Shown piece after piece: positions 1 through 7,569 of a DNA stretch of 64,000 nt. The notes beneath the pieces were generated by a model. The model was given only the letters and a program-made list of their open reading frames with translations. It had not been told where the DNA came from and did not search any database. Numbering within the stretch: the stretch's first letter is position 1; every line of letters starts with the position of its first letter. This DNA is from VBOC01 sp964512655 (GTDB taxonomy: Bacteria; Bacteroidota; Ignavibacteria; UBA10030; SZUA-254). The DNA lies in NCBI GenBank assembly GCA_964512655.1, contig CAZEJT010000011.1, forward strand, positions 1 to 64,000, given 5' to 3'. Both the position numbers and the translations under genes were made by a program.

Positions 1-80
1 TGAGGAATTTCAATGGATGTTCACCTCTTGACAAGAAGATTTTCACACAGGCTCTTCAGCCCGCGCTCAAACGCGCTTTT

Positions 81-249
81 GTAGCCGCCGGCTTTAGCCG
101 GCGTTAACGTCGGCCCGAAAACAAAACTGGTGTCACGGTCCACACCGTGACACCAGCCGGGAAGTTCCCCTTCGTTCCGCCGCTCTGCGGCGGAACGGAT
201 CTTCGGACGCTCCGCGCCCCCGCGTGTAGGCGCCGGCTTTAGCCGGCGT
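81..249 (+). repeat. Composite palindromic repeat cluster (A, B, C, A)
   Basis: Bases 1-273 hold no convincing gene but carry four palindromic units: family A at 81-104 and 226-249 (core GCGCCGGCTTTAGCCGGCGT and variants), family B at 128-155 (core GTCACGGTCCACACCGTGAC) and family C at 173-224 (CCGCCGCTCTGCGGCGG followed by a second GC-rich palindrome around GCGCTCCGCGC-like bases). The cluster follows the stop of the minus-strand symporter gene, so it may also act as its terminator, but no T-tract follows. Confidence 0.85.
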
Positions 250-273
250 ACCCGCGACGTGGGACCGCTTCTC

Positions 274-2055
274 TCACCCCGCCAGCGTCTCCCACCCTCT
301 CTTGTTGAGGTCGAAATAAATGACCGCTCCGAAGACCGCCCCCACGGCAATCGACGCGATCCCGGTCGCCGTGTCGCCGAGGATGACCTGCCCGGCGCCG
401 TAGAGGAACGAATAGACCATCGCCACCCCGCTGAGCCAGTCGATCAGGTTGAAGAGTCCGTCCTTCTGCGGGATAATGTCCGGGGCCAGCTGCGCGATCG
501 GCTTCCACAGGGCCGCGTTCGGCCTGACCCTCCGGTAGAATGAGAGAAGTTTCTCCTGCGGCTCGGGCTTCGTGAGAAACGTGACCGTGAGCCAGACCGC
601 ACTCGTGATCACAACGGTGAAGATGAGGAGCCAGGCGAATTCCTCGGGCTTCCCTTCGTCCAGGTGGAACGCGTACTGCAGCACGCTCGATGTTACGAGT
701 GCGGCCGCCATCGCCGATATTTCGCTCCACGCGTTGATCCGCCACCAGAACCATCGCAGGATGTACACTAGCCCCGTCCCTGCCCCGATCGCAATCAGGA
801 ATTTCCACGCCCCGCCGATCGACTCCATGTAATACGTCACGATGGTGGAGAGGACCATCAGGAGGATGGTCATTCCCTGTGCGACGTTCACGTAATGTTT
901 TTCCGCCTTGTCCTTCGCCATGAACCGCCGGTAGACGTCGTTGACGAGATAGCTCGCCCCCCAGTTGAGCTGAGTGCCGATCGTCGACATGTAGGCGGCG
1001 GCGAATGCCGCGAGCATGAGCCCGCGCAGCGTGACGGGGAAATCGGAGATGAGGATCCTGATATACCCCGACTCGGGATCTGTCGCGAAGGCCGGGTCGT
1101 CTTTGAACCTGACGAGAGCCACGAGCGCCACCAGGATCCACGGCCACGGGCGCAGGGCGTAATGGGCTACGTTAAACCAGAGCGTCGCCAGCACCGAGTG
1201 CTTCTCGTTCTTCGCGGAGAAGATCCGCTGGGCGACATACCCCCCTCCGCCCGGCTCCGCGCCGGGGTACCACGACGCCCACCAGTTGACAGCGATGTAA
1301 GTAAAAAATGTTATGAACGGCATCCATGTGGAATGCAAATCGGGAAGGAACGATAGCACCGATCCGGTCGAGTGCCGGCTCTGCTCGACGGAGACGAGGC
1401 CCTGTTTCAGGGCTCCCAACCCCCCTGTCGCCTCCACCGCGAACACGGCGAGGAGGATCACCATCCCCATCTTGAGCACGAACTGAAAGAGGTCGGTCCA
1501 GAGCACGCCCCACAGGCCTGAGAGCGTCGAGATCGAGGCGGTGATCACCATGATTCCCAGCGCGATGGCGAGGGCTTCGGTTCTCGTGATACCGAGCACG
1601 AGCACCATGATCTTGACGATGGCGAGGTTCACCCATCCCATGATGATCAGGTTGACCGGCAGGCCGAGGTAGAGAGCGCGAAACCCTCTCAAGAACGTCG
1701 CGGGCTTGCCGCTGTACCTGATCTCTGCGAACTCCACGTCCGTGAGTACCCCCGCGCGCCTCCAGAGACGCGCATAGAAGAAGACGGTCAGCATGCCGCT
1801 GAAGGCCATGCTCCACCAGAGCCAGTTCCCCGCGATCCCGTTTCGGGCGACGAGGCCGGTCACCGCAAGCGGCGTGTCCGCGGCGAATGTGGTCGCGACC
1901 ATCGAAGTCCCCGCGAGCCACCAGCTCGCGTTCCGGCCCGACACGAAGAAGTCGCTCACGCTCTGCGTGGCGCGTTTCCTGAAATAGAGCCCGATCAGGA
2001 GGTTGAAGGCGAAATAGGCTGCTATGACGATCCAATCCAGTATGGTCAGCTGCAT
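274..2055 (-). CDS. Sodium:solute symporter (SSS family)
   Basis: This 593-residue polytopic inner-membrane protein is likely a Na+-coupled symporter of the SSS family (SGLT/PutP fold). The N-terminal helix (residues 5-25, LDWIVIAAYFAFNLLIGLYF) leads into the SSS signature region 'DFFVSGRNASWWLAGTSMVATTFAADTPLAVTG', typical of TM1-TM2. About 13-15 hydrophobic segments follow. The substrate cannot be told from sequence; members of this subgroup without nearby catabolic genes are usually left as generic. It is the last gene of a minus-strand run and starts 22 bases after the stop of a second SSS gene. The two are only distantly similar, so they are not a recent duplication. Confidence 0.9.
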   Translation of the reverse strand: MQLTILDWIVIAAYFAFNLLIGLYFRKRATQSVSDFFVSGRNASWWLAGTSMVATTFAADTPLAVTGLVARNGIAGNWLWWSMAFSGMLTVFFYARLWRRAGVLTDVEFAEIRYSGKPATFLRGFRALYLGLPVNLIIMGWVNLAIVKIMVLVLGITRTEALAIALGIMVITASISTLSGLWGVLWTDLFQFVLKMGMVILLAVFAVEATGGLGALKQGLVSVEQSRHSTGSVLSFLPDLHSTWMPFITFFTYIAVNWWASWYPGAEPGGGGYVAQRIFSAKNEKHSVLATLWFNVAHYALRPWPWILVALVALVRFKDDPAFATDPESGYIRILISDFPVTLRGLMLAAFAAAYMSTIGTQLNWGASYLVNDVYRRFMAKDKAEKHYVNVAQGMTILLMVLSTIVTYYMESIGGAWKFLIAIGAGTGLVYILRWFWWRINAWSEISAMAAALVTSSVLQYAFHLDEGKPEEFAWLLIFTVVITSAVWLTVTFLTKPEPQEKLLSFYRRVRPNAALWKPIAQLAPDIIPQKDGLFNLIDWLSGVAMVYSFLYGAGQVILGDTATGIASIAVGAVFGAVIYFDLNKRGWETLAG

Positions 2056-2077
2056 CGCGTCATCCTTGAATTGTGGC

Positions 2078-3568
2078 CTAGGTTTTGGAAGAAAGGACGG
2101 GAACGGTTTGGCGCGTAAACGTCCGGCTCGCCAGACCTGCCGCCATCGTCGCCGCGCATCCGATGAATGTGTGCCAGGTGTAATCGATCGAGGTGAATCT
2201 GATCACCAGCGCCATCGTCAGGAGCCCGGCGATGAATCCCGCGTAGGCGTCTGCCTGACGTGCACTTTTGACGAAGAGTCCGAGGAAGAACGTCCCGAGG
2301 AGCCCGCCGTAGGTGAAAGAGGCGATCTTCAGGCCGATCTCCACAACCGGATTCTTCGTGTCAGTAAAGAGCATCGCTCCCCCTATGAGGACGACCCCCC
2401 AAAAAACAGTGAATATCCTCGACCAGAATATCTCACGCGAGGGATCGACCCCCCTCCCCGCCGACGATGTCTTGAACAGATCGAGGTACGACGAAGACGC
2501 GAGCGAGCTGATGGCGGACGACAGGGTGCCCATGGCCGACGCCAGAACGCCCGCGATGACCAGCCCCGCGACGCCCGTAGGGAGGTTCTCCACGATGAAT
2601 TTGGGGAAAATCTCGTCCGTCGATTTGAGTCCGAGCGCATCGATCGGCGCTCCGCCGTAAAAGGCAAAGAGGCAGAGCCCCAGGATGAGAAAGAAGGCGA
2701 ATTGAACGACGATGACCCCGGCATCGAGCATCAGAGCCCGCTGGCTGTCCCATCTGTCCCGGCAGCCGAGAAGCCTCTGCACGAGGAGCTGGTCGGTGCC
2801 GTGCGACGCCATCGTCAGGAACGTTCCGCCGAGGAGCGCGCCGACAAACGTATAGGGCGACGAAAAAAACTCCGCGGGGCTCGAACCCCAAGAGCGGTTG
2901 ATGATTTCGAACTTATCCGCCCCGCCCGCGGTGGCGAACCGCACGACGTCGCTCCATCCTCCCGGAAGATGGTGGAGGATAATCCCGAGCGATGCCGCCG
3001 CGCCCGCGAGGTAGATGACCAGCTGTGCGACGTCCATCGCCACGACGGCCTTAAGGCCGCCCAGGTAGGTATAGACCAGCGTGCAGAGCCCGATGATGAG
3101 GATGCTCGTCGCATAGTCGAAGCCGGTGATGAGGTGGACGGGGATCGCCGTCGCGAAGAGGCGCACGCCCGAGGCGAGGACGCGGGTGATCACGAACACG
3201 GACGAGGTGAATTTTCTCAGGGACGGGCCGAAGCGGCGCCCCAGGAAATCGTAGGCGGTCTCCAGGTCTCCCTTGTAATAGGCGGGGATGAAAATCGCGC
3301 TGACGAGGAGCCGGCCGATAAAGTACCCGAATGCCAGCTGGAGAAAGTGTATGTTCCCTTTGTAGGCAAGCCCGGGAACGCTGATAAAGGTCAGAGTGCT
3401 GGTCTCGCTGGCGACGATCGAGAGCCCGACCGCCCACCAGCGCATCGATTTTCCGCCAAGAAAATAGTCACGAGAGGATTTTTGCCTGCCGGAGATGAGG
3501 ATGCCGGAGGCGGTGACGCCGAGGAGATATGCTGCTACGATGAGATAGTCGATGGTGGAGAAACCCAT
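2078..3568 (-). CDS. Sodium:solute symporter (SSS family), second copy
   Basis: A 496-residue SSS-family transporter. The start 'STIDYLIVAAYLLGVTASGILISGR' is TM1, followed by 'DYFLGGKSMRWWAVGLSIVASETSTLTFISVPGLAY', the conserved TM1 end and TM2 region with Ser/Thr residues that line the Na+ site in the family. About 13 membrane segments are visible, ending in a short basic tail (RTFTRQTVPVLSSKT). It sits between a STAS-domain gene (40 bases upstream) and the other SSS gene (22 bases downstream), so the two transporters are probably co-transcribed. Substrate unknown; sugar, sialic acid or amino acid import are all possible. Confidence 0.9.
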   Translation of the reverse strand: MGFSTIDYLIVAAYLLGVTASGILISGRQKSSRDYFLGGKSMRWWAVGLSIVASETSTLTFISVPGLAYKGNIHFLQLAFGYFIGRLLVSAIFIPAYYKGDLETAYDFLGRRFGPSLRKFTSSVFVITRVLASGVRLFATAIPVHLITGFDYATSILIIGLCTLVYTYLGGLKAVVAMDVAQLVIYLAGAAASLGIILHHLPGGWSDVVRFATAGGADKFEIINRSWGSSPAEFFSSPYTFVGALLGGTFLTMASHGTDQLLVQRLLGCRDRWDSQRALMLDAGVIVVQFAFFLILGLCLFAFYGGAPIDALGLKSTDEIFPKFIVENLPTGVAGLVIAGVLASAMGTLSSAISSLASSSYLDLFKTSSAGRGVDPSREIFWSRIFTVFWGVVLIGGAMLFTDTKNPVVEIGLKIASFTYGGLLGTFFLGLFVKSARQADAYAGFIAGLLTMALVIRFTSIDYTWHTFIGCAATMAAGLASRTFTRQTVPVLSSKT

Positions 3569-3607
3569 CGGAGGGGGCTACGGCCGGGAGAGGGCCATCA
3601 GATCCCC

Positions 3608-3943
3608 TCAGCTCGCGAGGGCGTCGGCAACCTTGTCACTGATGGTGAACACGCGGTCGAGCTGGGAAATCTTCATCAAGTCGATCACTTTCTTGTTGAC
3701 GTGGACGAGATTGACCCGGCCCCCGTGCTCGCGCATCGTGCGGTCGGCGATGAGGAGGGCGCTCAGGCCGCTGCTGTCGCAGAACTGCACATCCGTCATG
3801 TCGACGATCAGGACCTGCGTGACCTTCGGCTTGCAGAGCACGAGGAACTCCGCCTTCAATTCCGGGCACACGGTCGCATCGAGTTTGCGCCCTTTGAGCT
3901 TCAGGATCGTCGCCTTGCCGTTTTTTACCACTTCGAACTTCAT
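3608..3943 (-). CDS. STAS-domain anti-anti-sigma-like protein
   Basis: A 111-residue single STAS domain of the SpoIIAA/RsbV type. The motif 'VLIVDMTDVQFCDSSGLSALLIA' contains the D-S-S-G-L loop in which the serine is normally phosphorylated by a partner kinase and dephosphorylated by a PP2C phosphatase. I chose the ATG at 3941-3943 because the STAS fold begins immediately (MKFEVVKNGKATILKLKG) and GAGCAGGA precedes it; a longer open frame upstream is unlike the family. No RsbW-type kinase is adjacent. A SpoIIE-type phosphatase exists at 59.3 kb and could be the partner, which is inference only. Confidence 0.9.
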   Translation of the reverse strand: MKFEVVKNGKATILKLKGRKLDATVCPELKAEFLVLCKPKVTQVLIVDMTDVQFCDSSGLSALLIADRTMREHGGRVNLVHVNKKVIDLMKISQLDRVFTISDKVADALAS

Positions 3944-3963
3944 TCCTGCTCCGGTTATTCCTC

Positions 3964-4503
3964 TCAGAACATCGCAAGACACGCCGCGAACTTTTCGTAG
4001 AGCGCCTGCGGCGATTTTTGCGCGCTCAGGTTCACCTGCACGTTGTAGAAGATGTCGGCGGCCGAGTGAGCGAACCCGACGCGCACCCGTGCGCGCGACA
4101 CTTTGCAAATATACGCAGTGTGCAGGACGAAGTCAAGATTCAGATCGATCGCGACGTCGAACGGACGGGTCATGATCCGCTTCAGGAGGTTGCGCCGCGG
4201 AAGGGAGAACCTGTTGATGTCTGACGGATCGATGCGCACCACTTCGCTTCCCTTGAACTCCGAGAGCGGAGTCGATCGCGTGCTGTTGTGCACGATCGTC
4301 AGGTGAAGATGCGAGAGCCGGTCGCGGTGCGCCTTGAGCGCGGTGCCGGCGATGACCGAATTGTCGTACCCCGTCGGCAGCGTGATCAGGGCATTCTTCG
4401 CGTCGTGCAGGAAATCCGACATCGGCTGGACCACTTCGAGGTCGCTGCGGAACTGCAGTCTCGCCATCTGGAGCCCCATGAATGCGAATGCTTCGTCAAA
4501 CAT
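3964..4503 (-). CDS. Conserved protein, weakly like DUF6913/GT9-type proteins
   Basis: A 179-residue soluble protein I cannot assign firmly. The segment 'DVAIDLNLDFVLHTAYICKVSRARVRVGF' resembles the 'D-L-x...R-A-x-x-R-V-G' pattern of small Bacteroidota proteins of DUF6913 and of the N-terminal half of family 9 glycosyltransferases, but the protein is half the size of a GT9 enzyme. It starts 4 bases after the ligA stop and ends 20 bases before the STAS gene, so it is probably translated with them. No signal peptide or membrane segment is seen. Confidence 0.75.
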   Translation of the reverse strand: MFDEAFAFMGLQMARLQFRSDLEVVQPMSDFLHDAKNALITLPTGYDNSVIAGTALKAHRDRLSHLHLTIVHNSTRSTPLSEFKGSEVVRIDPSDINRFSLPRRNLLKRIMTRPFDVAIDLNLDFVLHTAYICKVSRARVRVGFAHSAADIFYNVQVNLSAQKSPQALYEKFAACLAMF

Positions 4504-4507
4504 CTCC

Positions 4508-6544
4508 TCACCTCCCCGGAGCGCCGGCCGCCGAGAGGAGCTTTCGCTCGTCCCAGAGGTCGATTCCGAGATTCTTGGCTTTGTCGAGCTTCGATCCGGC
4601 CTCTTCGCCCACGATCACCGCGTCGACCTTCTTTGAAACGCTCCCCGCCACGCGCCCCCCGGCTCCTTCGATCAGATCTTTCGCTTCTTCCCTCGTGATC
4701 GAGGGAAGCGTGCCGGTCAGCACGAACGTTTTGCCCGCGAAGGGGCCCGCCTTCCTGCTCAGGGCCGGTGTGTCGAGGTGCAGCCCTGCGGACCGGAGCC
4801 GGTCGATCATGCGGGCGGCGCGTTTGTCGCGGAAAAAGTCGCGCACGCTCTCGGCGATCTTGGGGCCGATTTCGGGCACCTCCCTCAATTCATCCACCGT
4901 GGCATTCCCGAGGTCGCGGATCGTGCGGAACTCGCCCGCGAGCACGGACGCGGCGCCTTCTCCCACATGCCTGATGCCGAGCGCGAAGAGAAGACGCGCG
5001 TACGGCTTGCCTTTGCTCTTCTCTATTCCCTCCAGGAGATTCGCGACGCTCTTCTCGCCCCAGCGCTCGAGCTCCACCAGCTCCGCCCGGTGCCTGTGAA
5101 GGTCGTACAGGTCGGCGACGTCCTTCACATACCCGTGCGTCACCAACTGGTCCACGATCGCCTCGCCGAGCCGGGAGATGTCCATCGCTTTTCGCGAAGC
5201 CCAGTGCTCGATCCGGCCGCGCACCTGCCGGGGGCAGGCCTCGTTCTCGCAGTAGTAATTCACTTCGCCTTTCGGGTGCACGAGCTTCGTCCCGCACTCC
5301 GGGCATTTCCTGGGAAAACTGAACCGGGCCGATTTCTTCGGCCGTTTCGACATGTTGACGCCGGTGACCTTGGGAATGACGTCTCCGCCGCGCTCCACGA
5401 CCACGGTATCCCCCTTGCGGATGTCGAGCTCGCGGATGTAATCGTCGTTATAGAGCGACGCCCTGCTCACTGTCGTGCCGCCGAGGAAGACGGGCGAGAG
5501 GACCGCAACGGGGGTCACCGTCCCGAGCCGCCCCACCTGCACAATGATGTCGTCAAGCCGCGTCTCTGCCTTCCTGGATGTGAACTTGCACGCGATCGCC
5601 CAGCGGGGACTCTTCGCGATCGCGCCGAGCTTCTCCTGCTGAGCCAGCGAATCGACCTTGACGACCACGCCGTCGATGTCGAACGGGACCTTGTCGCGTT
5701 TCTCCTCCAGCGACTTCCAGTGCCCGATGACCTGATCGATGTCGTCGTAGCGCCGCGCGCCCCCGTCGGTCTGAAATCCGAGCTTCCGGAGGAGCTGCAG
5801 GTTTTCGAAATGGCTTTCCCGGGCGCCCCGTGCCGCGCGCAGAAAATAGGCGAAGAATCTCAAGGGGCGCGTTGCGACGATACGGGGATCCTGAAGCTTC
5901 ACCGTTCCCGCCACCGAATTGCGGGGATTGATGAACGTTTTTTCGCCGGCCTCTTCCCTCTCCTCGTTCATGGTCCTGAAATCTTCCCGGTTCATGAGGA
6001 CCTCCCCCCGCACCTCGCAGTCGGATATCCCCTCCCCTTTCGGGTTCAGCCTGAGTGGGATCGATCGGATCGTCCTCACGTTTTTCGTGATGTCGTCTCC
6101 CTGCGTTCCGTCGCCGCGGGTCACTCCCCTCGCCAGCACGCCCCCCTCGTAACGCAGACTGAGAGAGACGCCGTCGAACTTCAGTTCACACACGTACCGA
6201 TACTTTTCGCCCTTGAGCAGGCCCTTCACCCTCCGGTCGAAGTCGCGTATCTCGTCCTCGGAATACGTGTTCGCCAGGCTCAGCATCGGGAGCTCGTGCC
6301 TGACGGTGGGGAATTCTTTGACGGGCTCTCCTCCGACCCTCTGGGAAGGCGAATCGGGGGTGATCAACCCGGGATGCTTCGACTCGAGATCCTGAAGCTC
6401 GCGCATCAGCCTGTCGTATTCCTCGTCGCTGATGGAGGGTTCGGCGAGAACGTAATACCTGTAATCGTGCTCGCGCAGCGAGTTGCGCAGTTCGTCGATT
6501 CGCCTCGCTTCCCGGCCGCCTGTTTGATCTGTGCGCGGCGTCAT
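4508..6544 (-). CDS. ligA: NAD+-dependent DNA ligase LigA
   Basis: A full-length 678-residue bacterial DNA ligase, which seals nicks in replication and repair using NAD+. The Ia domain is at residues 12-70 (Y30-Y31 region, 'DYRYYVLAEPSISDEEYDRLM'). The adenylation domain carries the nucleophile K122 in 'ELKFDG'. The zinc finger 'CPECG...YYCENEACP' has its four cysteines near residues 415-440, helix-hairpin-helix repeats follow ('LFALGIRHVGEGAA', 'LREVPEIGPKIAESV'), and a BRCT domain ends the protein (about 596-670, 'GKTFVLTGTLPS'). It lies 7 bases after the RodZ-like gene stop and 4 bases before the next gene, so it is inside an operon. Nothing is missing. Confidence 0.98.
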   Translation of the reverse strand: MTPRTDQTGGREARRIDELRNSLREHDYRYYVLAEPSISDEEYDRLMRELQDLESKHPGLITPDSPSQRVGGEPVKEFPTVRHELPMLSLANTYSEDEIRDFDRRVKGLLKGEKYRYVCELKFDGVSLSLRYEGGVLARGVTRGDGTQGDDITKNVRTIRSIPLRLNPKGEGISDCEVRGEVLMNREDFRTMNEEREEAGEKTFINPRNSVAGTVKLQDPRIVATRPLRFFAYFLRAARGARESHFENLQLLRKLGFQTDGGARRYDDIDQVIGHWKSLEEKRDKVPFDIDGVVVKVDSLAQQEKLGAIAKSPRWAIACKFTSRKAETRLDDIIVQVGRLGTVTPVAVLSPVFLGGTTVSRASLYNDDYIRELDIRKGDTVVVERGGDVIPKVTGVNMSKRPKKSARFSFPRKCPECGTKLVHPKGEVNYYCENEACPRQVRGRIEHWASRKAMDISRLGEAIVDQLVTHGYVKDVADLYDLHRHRAELVELERWGEKSVANLLEGIEKSKGKPYARLLFALGIRHVGEGAASVLAGEFRTIRDLGNATVDELREVPEIGPKIAESVRDFFRDKRAARMIDRLRSAGLHLDTPALSRKAGPFAGKTFVLTGTLPSITREEAKDLIEGAGGRVAGSVSKKVDAVIVGEEAGSKLDKAKNLGIDLWDERKLLSAAGAPGR

Positions 6545-6551
6545 TCGTCCG

Positions 6552-7487
6552 TCAGTTTCTTTTTGCCTGAAATTTCTCGATGGTGCTGCGGGAAAGGAGC
6601 AGATTCTTCACCGGCCTTGCCGACCCGGATACCGACGAGAGCCGCACGCCGTTGAGCGAAAGTTCCAATGCGGAGGGATTGCTGACCGAAACGAGAAAGG
6701 TTTTCTCCGCCGTCCACTGCGCCGAGCGCAGCGGGGGGATCACCGTCGTGCGGGGCTTCGCGTGATCGACGGCCACCGTCACGGCCACGCTGTCGGTCGC
6801 CCTTCCTTCGAGAGTGAGGCTGTCGCCCCGGGCAAGCTGGAGCGCCGCGTCCTGGGATCGGGCGAGCGAGTCGGACCTCTTCGCCTCGGCGGCGTACTTC
6901 GCCTCCTGCTCTTTCACCGCATCCGAGAATGAGATTTCCTGGACCGGCCGCGAGCCGCCCTCGCGGTTCATCCAGACGATCGAGATCCCGAGGCTCACGA
7001 TCGTCAGGAATACGAATCCTCCGATGATGGCCCGCTGGTATCCACGGGCCTTCTCAACCGGCAAATCTCCTCCAGTGTGGGCGCGGGCTTCAGCCCGCGT
7101 GCCCCCAGCGGGCCCGGGAATTCGCGATGTCGCAACGGGATCAGAATTGGGGTGCACCTGACCTGTGATTCTGTAGGCGCCGGCTTCAGCCGGCGTGCTT
7201 CCGGAACCTGGGCTTCGCGACGACGCCGCAGCGGCCGGGGCTGAATCAACGGGAGGTGCGGGGATGTCGGGGATTTCGTCGAGCTTGACTCCCACCCGTG
7301 CCGCGAACGACTGGAGGATCCCCTTGACGTACGGCTCGGGGAGAGGCGGTTGGATCCCCCGTTCGATCTGGTCGAGGAACTTTGCGTTCAGGTTGATCCC
7401 CGCGGCGATCTCCTCGAGCGAGAGACCCTGCCTGAGGCGAGCCTCCCTGAGGGCTGCCCCGATCGGGATCAGGCGAGCCGCTGTCAC
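6552..7487 (-). CDS. RodZ-like membrane-anchored helix-turn-helix protein
   Basis: A 311-residue protein with the RodZ layout: a cytoplasmic N-terminal HTH (residues 8-70, 'LREARLRQGLSLEEIAAGINLNAKFLDQIERG', then 'PLPEPYVKGILQSFA'), a Pro/Ala-rich linker (75-148), one membrane helix (about 152-173) and a C-terminal beta-rich periplasmic domain like DUF4115. In other bacteria RodZ links MreB to the cell-wall elongation machinery. Start is GTG at 7485-7487. The linker is unusual: two family A repeats (7077-7100 and 7173-7196) are in frame and encode TPAEAGAY (residues 98-105) and TRAEARAH (130-137). It stands 7 bases upstream of ligA. Confidence 0.85.
   Translation of the reverse strand: MTAARLIPIGAALREARLRQGLSLEEIAAGINLNAKFLDQIERGIQPPLPEPYVKGILQSFAARVGVKLDEIPDIPAPPVDSAPAAAASSRSPGSGSTPAEAGAYRITGQVHPNSDPVATSRIPGPAGGTRAEARAHTGGDLPVEKARGYQRAIIGGFVFLTIVSLGISIVWMNREGGSRPVQEISFSDAVKEQEAKYAAEAKRSDSLARSQDAALQLARGDSLTLEGRATDSVAVTVAVDHAKPRTTVIPPLRSAQWTAEKTFLVSVSNPSALELSLNGVRLSSVSGSARPVKNLLLSRSTIEKFQAKRN
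7077..7196 (+). repeat. Two family A palindromes inside the RodZ-like coding sequence
   Basis: Copies at 7077-7100 (GCGCGGGCTTCAGCCCGCGT core) and 7173-7196 (GCGCCGGCTTCAGCCGGCGT core), 72 bases apart, which is a multiple of three, so both are read in the same frame on the minus strand. They are in the low-complexity linker before the membrane helix and cause no stop codon. Confidence 0.9.
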
Positions 7488-7569
7488 GTGAACCTGCCGG
7501 GAATCATCTCGTCATCATCAGGAGACCGGGTCGCGATATCGGGGCGGGATTTTGATTCTGTGCGCAAAC

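Noticed and set aside
21..350. A 109-codon minus-strand frame near the left edge containing the peptide RRLKPAPT
   Set aside because: The peptide is the translation of a family A repeat and most of the frame is repeat sequence, so it is not evidence for a gene.
2024..4000. A 658-codon plus-strand frame over the symporter and STAS genes
   Set aside because: It has no start signal or domain, and runs antisense to three well-supported genes.
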